A DNA stretch of 64,000 nt from Triangularia verruculosa (taxonomy: Eukaryota; Ascomycota; Sordariomycetes; Sordariales; Podosporaceae): NCBI GenBank assembly GCA_033296885.1, contig MU863933.1, forward strand, positions 124,001-188,000. The letters are read 5' to 3'. The translations under genes and the position numbers were made by a program. Each line of letters starts with the position of its first letter. The stretch's first letter is position 1. A model generated the notes under the pieces. The model was not told where the DNA came from. It saw nothing but the letters and a program-made list of their open reading frames with translations, and did not search any database. This document shows, piece by piece, positions 12,220-22,205 of this stretch.

Positions 12220-12871
12220 ATGCCCCTACCAGACTTCACCTCCCCCACCACCTTCAAGACCTTCAACACCATCCCCTCCACCCTCGACAGCACCGCCCCC
12301 TCAGAATCCTACTACCTCCTCGCCGAGATCAAGGAGAACCTCTCCCTCACACGCCCAACGCTAATCTGCTCCGACCTCTCCTCCACCTCCTTCGCCCTGA
12401 CCTGGTCCGAACTCAACGCCTCCCCACACCAATCCGACGTTGATTTCAAAGCTTTGGGTCTCAAGAAGGGGAATTGCATCTTATTACCAAACGCCAAGAG
12501 AACTGACTCTGTTGATGAGGGGAAACAAGGAAAGGTTGTCATTCCTGGTGGGAAATATGAGTGGGAGGCTCAGTCTGGGTTGAAGGTTATACCAGGGAAG
12601 CTCGAGAAGGTGGTGGAGGTGGGTCAGGATTGGGAGTTCACCGTTGTCGAAGGGGAAAACACATGCGGAAACTGTGGGAAGGAAGGGGAGGAGCTGGCAA
12701 AGTGTACGGGTTGCAGGGGTGTTGGGTATTGCTCCAAGGTATGTCTCTTCCATAATCGCTGGCAAATGTGGCTAACAGAAACAACAGGAGTGTCAAGTCA
12801 AAGGGTGGACAGAAGGTGGCCATAAAAGCGTCTGCAAAATCATCAAGAGCTTCAAAGAGACATGGCCTTGA
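12220..12871 (+). CDS. MYND zinc-finger protein, 200 aa
   Basis: Two exons (intron 12739-12787, branch GCTAACAG) give 200 residues. The ATG at 12220 is used because the frame further upstream opens only with a TTG. The first 145 residues form an unknown region with FALTWSELNAS and GLKKGNCILLPNAKR. The C-terminus is a MYND finger: CGNCG, CTGC, YCSKEC, then H and C in GGHKSVCK. The intron lies inside the finger, directly after CSK, so an unspliced reading loses the last cysteines. MYND fingers bind proline-rich partners in regulators and methyltransferases; no SET domain is present here, so only a protein-binding role can be suggested. Its stop lies about 200 bp from the convergent GH76 gene. 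Confidence 0.88.
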
Positions 12872-13075
12872 ATTCACCCAACATTCGACGATGACAGCGA
12901 CATATCACAGTACAAACGAAATTATTACACTACAGTACAAAGTACACCAAAAAGCGGACAGTCCCACGCTAAATACATACATCAACCCAACAGAATGATG
13001 TCCCCCCTGGCCCAAGTTTTATCATTTCCTTCGTCACAAACCAAAAAACACCTTCAAAATATCCCCCTTTATAAC

Positions 13076-14637
13076 CTAAACACCAGTGCTCATCCACCCA
13101 AAGGTCCCCACCACACTAACCAATATCAACACGGTCAATATCCCCGCGCCCGCCTTATCCCCCGTCGTCGGCGGCAAGTACTTATCCTTGAAGTTATCGC
13201 TCTGACTGCCTGCGTTCGGATCTCCTTTACTCGTGCCTCCCGTCGAGTTCGTCACGGGAGCCCTACTCTGCCCAATCAACAACGACGACACCGCCCCGAG
13301 CACATTCATCTGCTGGCCCGCCCCCGTGCTCCCGTCAAAAGTCTTTTTGGACCACTTAAACCCACACGCTCTTTGCCCGTTCTTCTCGCCTGTGCAGCTG
13401 GCAATAGCAGCCTCGGCAGAGTTTCGCAGGACCGGCAACACCTTGGGGGCGATGAAGGGGGCAACCTGCGTCGCGGTCGCCATCCAGCGGGCGACGTAGC
13501 CCTTGAAACTGAGCATGTCGGTGGTGCAGGACATGTGCTCTTCGCAAGCGACTTCATAGGCAATGTTGTCGGGGAAGAAAACGCGGAGGGTGGCGTCGAC
13601 GAGGCCGTCAAGGCGTTCGCGCCAAATGTCACTACCATTTGTCTGTTGTTGTTTTTCTTTTGTAAGCCAACCTTAAACTTTGTGACCCATAAAAGGGGTG
13701 AAGAAAAAAACAGACTTACATAGTTATACATATACGCCGCCCCCAGCAAGAACACCCCGTTGTTGTACGAAAACTGCGCGCGGTTGATGTCGGTACAGTT
13801 GTGCTCGACGTGCCCGCCGTCGTAAATGTTGTACTCGTCGTCCATGAACCCGACGCCCCTCATCCAGTCCCATGTCCTTTCCGCCCAGTCCGCATACGTG
13901 GTGTTGCCCGTGTACCGAGCCAATCTCGCGCCCAAGTTGAAGAAGCACCCGTTTGCGATACCTGTCTTTTTGTCAGCACTTTTACCCTCCTCATTAACAT
14001 TCCAAAGACAAAAGCTCACTGTTCTTATAGTTATATCCATTGTTCGACCATGGAATCTGCCACCTCAACCCCCCATTGCACGTCTCGTCATGCCTGTCTG
14101 GGCTCGCCTGGGTATTGAAGACGGCCTGCGCCAGCGCCAACCACTGCGGCTCATCCTCGGGCGGATCGGGAAACTTGTTCTCCGCCGCCAGCATCGCCGA
14201 CATGCCCCAGAACCCCTGGTCGTCGTTCCCCAGCGAGGCGGTGTAGTTGGGAGGCATGTAGTCCTTGTCCGGGCCGACCTGCCAGAGCATGGCCTGGGTG
14301 ATGATGTCGTTGTAGCTCGAGTCGCCCGTGAGCTTCCAGTAGTCGATCAGGGTCCCCCACATGGCGCCGCCTTCCCACCAGTAGTAATCGCCTGCTGGGG
14401 GAGGACCGGGGAGGATGCCGGGGGTTTGGCCGGTCAGGTTGCCTTTGTAGTACTGAAGGAGGTCCCAGGCGACGAGGGAGGAGGTTTGTTTGATGTCGGC
14501 TGGGGAGAACTGTTAGTAATTGGAGATTTGTGAGCGAAGGAATGCGCACCATTTGACGCGATGCTGTAAGTGCCTGCATTGGCGACCGCGGCACTACTGA
14601 GCAAAGCGGCCGTCGCCAGCTGTATTGACGAAATCAT
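13076..14637 (-). CDS. dcw1: GH76 mannan endo-1,6-alpha-mannosidase, Dcw1/Dfg5 type, GPI-anchored
   Basis: Four exons (13076-13642, 13720-13961, 14020-14499, 14550-14637) give 458 residues. A signal peptide (MISSIQLATAALLSSAAVANA) is followed by the GH76 fold: WWEGGAMWGTLIDYW, then the adjacent catalytic aspartates D122-D123 in GNDDQGFW, then CNGGLRWQ and NGCFFNLGARLARYT. The Ser/Thr/Gly-rich C-terminus ends in a hydrophobic tail (GAGILTVLILVSVVGTFGW), the mark of GPI anchoring. Dcw1/Dfg5 proteins cross-link GPI-mannoproteins into the wall at the outer face of the plasma membrane. The membrane-anchored end and the intact DD pair suggest an active enzyme. The symbol is by family resemblance; several paralogues usually occur per genome. 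Confidence 0.93.
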
Positions 14638-16011
14638 GCCGAGTATCGGTGTTTTTTTTGTTGTTGTTTGCTGATGCTGAAAACAAAAGCGACCGGAAAG
14701 GGGTGAGTGCTGAGGAATGGAAACGAATGTGAGTGTACCCAATGGATCGCCGTTGGAAAAAAAAGCCGAACAAATTCTAGGTCGAAACCATCGGAGCCGT
14801 GATGTTGATGTCGTCAACTGTATTCCGTAGTGACAAGAACGAGAGTGCTGTCGCGATTCGGGCGCTGGTGAATGGCGAACAAGGAAAAAAAGACGGGGCA
14901 AAGGGGAGGGAAAACTTGGAATGGGGGCAGGAGTAGGTGTGTGTGTCGCTAATCTGCGTCTTGATGCGCGCGTGCTGGACTAATGAAATCCGGTGGTACT
15001 GAAGATTGGAAGAGTGACTTTGCAACCAATAGTGCCGAGCTGGAGAACGACACGAAACTGCGTACGCAAACTGAGGGGTTGTCTAACAGCGAAACAGGGA
15101 TGTTGGGGTATCGCATACAGTCATCACTTCCGGAAAGGGCACACGGTCGGGGATGGCGGGTGTGGTCAGGGAGAGATGGGCTGATAAGGGAACACGAGGG
15201 GGCTGCCTCCTGCTGATTCAAACCTCTACTTCGTCTACGAATCCATGTCTGGGAGAGCTACATTCCGGCTCTCCCTCTTGGAGCTCTCCCTGAGCAAGAC
15301 ATGACGGTGGATGTTTTTTCAAACTCAAGCCTTTCCTTCAAGACTTGGCATCTTGAATGATGGAGAGCATGCTGAATTGGCTGCTCTTGGCGATCAGACC
15401 AAGCATTTGCCAAGCAGCCTCCCGCAGTCTTGGTCAGCAGGGGCAACACGGAGCACCCGCCGGACTTGGCACCGTTTCTGTCATGTCTGGCGCCGGCACT
15501 GCCGTCTCCTGTCAAACAACCTGGAAGCTGATGCGTTGATTGGCGGCTGGATACTTGCCTTCAATTACTCCTAGATGGCTGGTTCTGTATTTGATCATTG
15601 ATTGCCAAGTGATAACCATCTGTTGCTTGGCAGGTGGAAGCACTCCGCTCGCCTCAGTGCTTAGTGTTGAATAGGCTCAGCCCTATTACATCGACGTCCA
15701 TAGGCAACGTAGCTAACGGATCTGGCCTAGAGTTCTTTCTTGGTTCCAGCAGTAGATTGATTCCACAAGAGAGAATCCCGGACATGGCCCAACATTGGGT
15801 AATTGTCTCGGCACCGGCCCAATATGCACGCACGCCCATGGAAGGAACCACTCACCTCGAATGATCGCTCCTGGCATCATCGCTTGGCACTGGGCACTGA
15901 CACATATTTTTCGGAGCTGCGTGCCTCTCGGACGCTCTATCAAAACAACCCGACATCATTCTTCGGGGTTCGCCCCTCCGTTTTATGTACGACTCTGTCA
16001 CCAGCACATGA
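14638..16011. other. Divergent promoter region
   Basis: Lies between the minus-strand GH76 gene and the plus-strand FluG-like gene. No gene, repeat or RNA is supported; short open frames on both strands overlap one another and show no motif. Confidence 0.5.
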
Positions 16012-18917
16012 ATGCCACTTCAGTCTCTTCTCATGACACCAGCACTCGTAGCACTTCTTGATCTGCCGGTAAAGTCCAGTCATCGACTTGCAACTATACA
16101 CGCGCAATGGTACGTTGAAGGTTCAGCCGACACCCACGCTTATAAATATCAGACTCCAAAAGCTGACCAAATTCTCCAAGAATTCCATCACCCAGGCCCA
16201 GCTGGACCTTCTCATCCACACCATACGGACTACGCCCATCATTGACCATCATGCCCACCCACTTTTGAATTGGGACAACCAAACCGGGAAATACCCCCTT
16301 CTCCACATCACCTCCGAGGCATCGGGCGACGCCATAGAAAGTGCCACTTCTACCCTGGCCCATCTACGAGCTGTTAGGCAGTTGGCCAAGGAACTTAAAT
16401 GTACAGCTAGCTGGGAGAGCGTCGTTGCGAAGCTCGAGGCCATCCGCTTGGACCCCGACGAGCCTGATATCTGGTCTGACTGGATAAGCCGTTGTTTGGA
16501 GGGTGTGCACACCATACTGCTGGATGACGGACTGGACGATCAAACTGTGGTCGAGGATCTCGACTGGCATACCTCTTTTGTCCAGAGCCCGTGCAAGAAA
16601 ATTGTTAGGATTGAGACTATTGCTTCGGACTTGATCAAGCACCTCGGCGCAGGTGAATTCCACGACGAGCAGAAAGTAGAGTCTATGATCAAGGACCCGG
16701 CGACGGTCAAAGAGTTTTGGGAAAACTGGGCCGGTTCATTTGATAATGCTATCAAAAATGCGATTGACGATCCGCTGGTAGTTGGGTTCAAGTCGGTGGT
16801 GGCTTACAGAACTGGACTGGACGTTGCGGGCAAGGAACCACCAGGAGATGCGGTCCAGCCGGCGTTGGAAGAAATCATCAAGAAGTTTCCGAAATTACGA
16901 AGTGCGAGATTGGAGGACTCAAGCTTGAACGATTACGTCATTCACCGGACAGCAACACTGATCCGCGACCACAAGGGCAAAGAGCAAGATGAGGACGTCA
17001 TCAGGAAACTCAAGAAACCGATTCAGTTCCACACTGGCCTGGGAGATAGCGATTTGACATTGGCCAAGGCTTCGCCGAGTCACTTGCAGGAATTCGTCAG
17101 GGCATATCCAGATGTGCCCATGGTGCTGCTGCATGCCGGGTATCCCTTCACCAAGGAGATTGCATACATGGCAACAGTGTATAAGAATGTGTATGCCGAT
17201 ATTGGAGAGGTGTTTCCTTGTATCAGTAAGGACGGACAAGAAAGGCTGCTGATGGAGATTCTGGAGCTATGTCCTTGGTCGAAGATTTTGTGGAGCACAG
17301 ATGGACACTGGTTTCCCGAGACGTATCTGTTGGCCATTTTGCAGATAAGGGAGGCACTTGAGAATGTAAGTCGAACTCTTTTCAAAAACCAGCTGTAACT
17401 AACGCACCCAGGTTATCTGCAGCTATGTCTTGAAAGGGCAGATTGGGTGGAGAGCCGCCATGGTGCTTGTACAAGACATACTCTTCAGAAACGCGAACAA
17501 GCTGTATCACCTTGGACTGGAATTTCCAGCGGCCCAGGAGATTGCGAGCAGATCTCTTACCAGATACCAGAACTTCTCCTACAACCTCAGTGTGCTCCAG
17601 GGGTTTCTTAACAATACTATTGAACCCACTTTCGTTCAGATTTGTTGGAACGACTACACCGCTCTCCAGCGCATGCGACTGGTTCCCTTCCGAAAATTCA
17701 TGTCGCTTTTGGAGGCTGGTGGACCGCCGGATATTGGTATCACCAAGGCTGTTTTTGGCATGATTCAGAACGACTATCTTATCCCCAGCGCTTCCCCCAC
17801 CGGCGAATACCGCCTGCATCCTGACTTCTCCTCCCTAAAGCATGGACCCGTTGCAGGACATATCAGCATGCAAGGCGAGTTCCGTGAGCAGGATGGGCTG
17901 CCTGTTCCGCTCTGTCCGCGGTCCCTGCTTCTTCGAACGGTAGAGATTGGTGCCCAGAAAGGACTCGGCTTCCTACTTGGTTTTGAGATCGAGTTTCTGC
18001 TGCTTGAGCGTGTCGAAACAGATTCTGTATTGGACCGATACACAGCTCTCAGGACAGATGGTCACGCCTGGTCGGTCTCAAAGTACTATGCCAATCCCAA
18101 AGTCAACGCATTGCTCAAAAATATGGTTGAAAGTCTCGCCCAGATGGATATCCACGTCGAGCAGATTCACGCCGAGTCGGCAACCGGTCAGTTCGAACTC
18201 ATTCTTCCTCCTGAGCCGCCTGTACAGGCGGTCGATACCTTGCTGCATACCCGGGACGTTATGGCCAATTTGGCGACAGAAGCGGGCTTCAAGATGACGC
18301 TCTATCCAAAGCCTTTCGCCAAAGCATGCGGTACCGCGGCTCACATGCACATGTCTATCCTACCGGAGAGGGACGCGTTTGATGCCGAGAAGGTGACGCA
18401 GCACTTTTATGCCGGCGTGCTCAAGCACCTGCGCGCAATCACGGCATTCTCGTACTCCAATGCGGCGAGTTATGACAGGGCTCAAGACGGTGCTTGGGCT
18501 GGTGGAAGGTGGGTGACGTGGGGCACACAGAACAGAGAGACAGCGCTGAGGAAGATTGAGGGTTCGCACTGGGAGGTAAAGATTATTGACGGGTTGGCGA
18601 ATCCGTACTTTGTTGCTTCTGCCATTTTGCTTGCGGGAATTCGGGGGGTCGAAAAGGAGGAGAAGATGGTCTGGGAGGACTGTGAGATGGATCCGGCTAC
18701 GTTGAGTGACATGGATCGGAAGGAGCTGGGTATCTCTCAGATGCTTCCTGGCGGCGTGGAGGAGGCGCTGAGAGCGCTCCAAGAAGATACGGAGATGGTG
18801 GAGTTGTTGGGGAGTGAGTTGGTGGAGAGATATGTGGCTATCAAAGAGTTCGAGGGCGGATTTCTGGCCAAGATGGGGGCTGATGAGAGGAGGTTGTGGT
18901 TGATGCAGAGGTACTGA
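16012..18917 (+). CDS. fluG: FluG-like protein: amidohydrolase fused to glutamine synthetase I-like domain
   Basis: The N-terminal half is an amidohydrolase-2 domain (IIDHHAHPLL metal site, QFHTGLGDSDL, LLHAGYPFTKEI, WSTDGHWFPET). A clear intron at 17366-17411 leads into a glutamine-synthetase catalytic domain (GFEIEFLL, QFELILPPEPP, GTAAHMHMSI, NRETALRKI, ANPYFVASAILLAGI) ending at 18917. In Aspergillus, FluG makes a diffusible signal that starts asexual sporulation; the same role here is inferred from the family. The 5' end is uncertain: the main frame opens upstream only with TTG. A possible first exon begins at the ATG at 16012 and splices from GTAAAG at 16069 to 16127, but a short exon ending at the ATG at 16107 is an alternative. 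Total length is about 900 residues, near the family size. Confidence 0.88.
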
Positions 18918-19630
18918 GTGTGAAGTATGAGATTGGAATGATTATACTTGAAGGCAGAACACCCTCACTATAGGAAGGGGCGAACAATGGGAACATATGT
19001 ATTCTTATTCTCTGACGCGAATTCTTCACTCTGGTCTGTTATTGAGAGAGCGGCTTATGTTGTAGGTGAAGACAGCCCCCCACAGCCAGGGTCCTGACAG
19101 GGGTCTGCCAACCGTTAGCGTGGAGCTGGAACTGGCGGCGCATGTCTTGGCGCTCGGATCTGCCGCAGAAAGGTCAAGCTGTCCTCAAGATTCAATTGGC
19201 GACGCTGCGACGGTTGGCGGCTGTTGTGATTGATTTATTTTCGTGATAACTCAAGTCTCTGGTGGAGAGGATTGAGGACCGACACAAGACAATCGTATTG
19301 TTCGCTGTCAAAGAGCCTGATGGTCCTACCAACGCCGATGCAGTAACCCCAACTTTTTTTCCCGACAACTGGAATTCAAGGCTGGTGGAGGGGCCCACAG
19401 GAGAGACATGATCAGCGGCTATCCTGGGGCTTGAGCTGAGTAGAACGACGACTGAAGCTAGGAACGACAACGAGAACAGCCTACGATATAATATCGATAC
19501 CGAAAACAGACGAGAAGCAGCACTGCGCACGCGCTTTCGAATCTCCCAGCCAGCCGACGGCTAGGCAAACCGACGCACCCGTCGCAAACAAGCCACACAT
19601 TAGGAGTCAGCCCCGAAAATAAAAGCTATA
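18918..19630. other. Spacer/promoter
   Basis: 3' flank of the FluG-like gene and 5' leader of the Erv41-like gene. A 112-codon minus-strand frame starts with a hydrophobic stretch but has no support. Nothing else seen. Confidence 0.45.
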
Positions 19631-20944
19631 ATGAACAGCCACGACGAGAAACGAGGTCATCGCATCGACGATGACGACCCGTTCGCCGCCAAGGGCAACA
19701 TCGTCAGCGCCTTTGATGCCTTCCGTATGTTCCCGCCTTCTCCCACCCCAGTACACATCCTTGCCAGCTAACATGTGCCTCTTCTCTCCCCTCCAGCGAA
19801 AGCCAAACCCGAATATGTAACCCACACCTCCTCGGGCGGGAAATGGACGGTAGCCATGACAATCCTCTCCCTCTGCCTCGTCTGGACCGAACTTGCCCGC
19901 TGGTGGCGCGGCACCGAAACCCACACGTTTGCCGTCGAAAAGGGCGTCTCCCACGGCATGAACCTCAACCTCGACGCCGTCGTCAAGATGAAGTGCGGCG
20001 ACGTCCACGTCAACGCGCAGGACGCCTCGGGGGATAGGATCCTGGCGGCCGAGGCGCTGTACCGCGACCCGACCAACTGGGGCCAGTGGGTCGACCAGCG
20101 GGGGATCCACAAGCTGGGGAGGGACACGCACGGGAGGGTGCTGACCGGGGAGGGGTTCGTTGACTCGACGACGGAGGAAGGGTTCGGGGAGGAGCACGTC
20201 CACGACATTGTTGCGCTGGGGAGCAAGAAGGGGCGGTGGGGGAAGACGCCGAGGCTGTGGGGGAGGGAGGCGGATTCCTGCCGGATTTACGGGACGCTCG
20301 AGTTGAATAAGGTGCAAGGCGATTTCCACATCACGGCGAGGGGGCACGGGTATGCGCAGTTTGGGGAGCATTTGTCTCATGAGGGTATGTGTTTTTTTTT
20401 TCTCCATCTTTTGTTAACGACGGGGTGTCACTAAAACGTATGTTCAGCATTCAACTTCTCCCACATCATCAACGAACTCTCCTTCGGCCCCTACCTCCCC
20501 TCCCTGATCAACCCCCTCGACCAGACCGTCAACTCGGCCCCCGAGCACTCCCACTTCCACCGCTTCCAGTACTTCCTCTCGATCGTGCCCACCGTCTACA
20601 GCGTCGGGCACCCGGACTCGTACTCGTCCCGCTCCATCTTCACCAACCAGTACGCCGTGGCCGAGCAGTCGGCTCCCATTCCGGAGAACATGGAGATGCA
20701 GATGATCCCAGGCATCTTTGTAAAGTATGACATTGAGCCGATCCTGCTGAACATCGTCGAGGACCGGGACAGCTTGTTTGTCTTTGTGATCAAGGTGGTG
20801 AACATACTCAGCGGTGCCATGGTGGCGGGGAACTGGGGGTTCAGGCTAAGTGATTGGATCAAGGAGGTGATGGGGAGGAGAAGGCGGAATGCAGGGCAGA
20901 GTCAGGGGATGCTGGGGGCCAAGGGTGGTGATGATGAGGAGTGA
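19631..20944 (+). CDS. erv41: Erv41/ERGIC2-type COPII vesicle protein
   Basis: Three exons (introns 19725-19796 and 20385-20447) give 392 residues. The order matches Erv41: a short cytosolic N-terminus with SAFDAFPKAKPEY, a first membrane segment (WTVAMTILSLCLVWTELARWW), and a large lumenal domain with NLNLDAVVKMKCGDVHVN. The lumenal domain continues with CRIYGTLELNKVQGDFHI and FNFSHIINELSFG, followed by MIPGIFVKYDIEPI just before the second membrane segment and a basic tail (MGRRRRN). In yeast, Erv41 forms a complex with Erv46 that cycles between ER and Golgi and retrieves ER proteins. The lumenal domain is larger than in yeast because of a Gly-rich charged insert around residues 130-180. 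The cytosolic tail lacks a classic di-lysine end and instead ends in acidic residues. Confidence 0.92.
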
Positions 20945-21503
20945 TTTTGATACCTCATCTAAAATAGTGGTTAAAAATTCCCGGGTTGTATAAAATGGAT
21001 TCCTTTTTTCTGAAGTTTATGATATAAGAGGATGGGTGATGACTCTTGTTTATACCATGGATGTTTTTGCCTCAGATTTTGCTGGGGCGGGTGTGGAATA
21101 GAGAACGGGCGTTCTGATGTTACTACTTTCATGTCGATTATCAGGAGTGGAGCATACAGTTGAACATGTTCTTATCGACATGATTATGTTAGTTTCTACA
21201 ATTTCGGAACAGCAAAATGATTTCTTGCCTACCACAACCCAACTAGAAGACCTCACGAGTAGGAAAACCTGCCCCAGCAACACAAATAAACAGTCTTGGC
21301 GCTGCTCACCGACGCCAAGACATTAACCCCTATTTCACACATATCTTGGACAAAGCAAGAGAAACTGTCATGCAACAAAACCTGCTGTGAGTTTACGCTA
21401 ATACTACTGCAAAAACGCTACCCTTCAACGCTTCTCGTTCGGATTCCCCATGTAAAACCAACACAACTCAACCGACTGACCCTAATCAGTCCACTCAAAA
21501 AAA
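20945..21503. other. Convergent 3' spacer
   Basis: Lies between the 3' ends of the Erv41-like gene and the minus-strand acyltransferase-like gene or its extension. No gene supported. Confidence 0.5.
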
Positions 21504-22205
21504 TCACTTACTATACTTAACCTTGTTCTTCTTCCTATTCTTCCTCCTCCTTTCCTCCTTCTCGGTGTATTTCCTTCTCGGAACAGGACCCGAAAAAGAC
21601 CTATTCTCTTCCTCTTCCTTCTTGCGTCTCTTCTCTTCCTCCTCCTTTTCTTGTAACTTCCTCTGGTACGCCGCCCGCTTTCTCGCTCTCTCCTCCTCCT
21701 CCTTTTGCAGGCGTCTCGCTTCCCTCCTCAAGTTCTCAATCTTCGTCTTTTGTCTCAGTTTCCACAGCCCGTGGTACCTCTTTTTCTGCTTCATCAATTT
21801 GCGGTGCTGCGTGTGCGAGTACGGGATGATACGAAGGGGGGCCAGATTACGCAGCGGATGGCCCCACGGGAAACGGAATTTGCGTCCTGTTTGTATGTCG
21901 TAGCAGACTCTATACTTCCCCCAGTGTGTCGGATCTTCGTCGTACTCGAACTCAGACTCGGCCCCATGGGGTCCTGCTACGCCGATATACTCGACATGCT
22001 CAACGTCCTCGGCATGCTCGGCGTACCCAACGTCCTCGGCATGCTCGACATGCTCAACGTTCTCGGCATGCTCGACATGCTCAACGTCCTCGGCATGCTC
22101 GGCGTGCTCAGCGTCCTCGAAAAGGTCGACACTCCCAACCTCGCTCTCCGTCTGTTGGGCAAGAAAGGAATACAGGTCGACTACGGTGTTAGACTCCAGA
22201 ATGCC
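21504..22205 (-). other. In-frame coding-like extension beyond UAG, 233 codons
   Basis: The frame of the acyltransferase-like gene stays open from the UAG at 22206-22208 for 233 codons to a TGA at 21504. It reads GILESNTVVDLYSFLAQQ, then an acidic His/Glu repeat (EHVEHAEDV units), then a mixed segment (GKYRVCYDIQTGRKFRFPWG). It ends with a long charged coiled coil rich in Glu, Arg and Lys. The first Met is not reached until about 21791, after most of the conserved-looking part, so an independent gene starting here is unlikely. A 66-nt intron from the GTAGGG at the stop would also keep frame. Confidence 0.65.
21991..22119. repeat. 27-nt minisatellite, about 5 imperfect copies
   Basis: On the minus strand the unit is roughly GAC GTT GAG CAT GTC GAG CAT GCC GAG, repeated with substitutions (GAC/AAC, GTC/GCC, GAG/GGG). 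In the frame of the extension it encodes alternating EHVEHAEDV. Because the period is a multiple of three and TA-poor, several frames on both strands stay open across it. Those other frames are shadows. Confidence 0.85.

Noticed and set aside
19607..20407. 266-codon ORF antisense to the Erv41-like gene
   Set aside because: Pro/Arg-rich shadow produced by GC-rich third positions; the opposite strand has a clear family match with introns.
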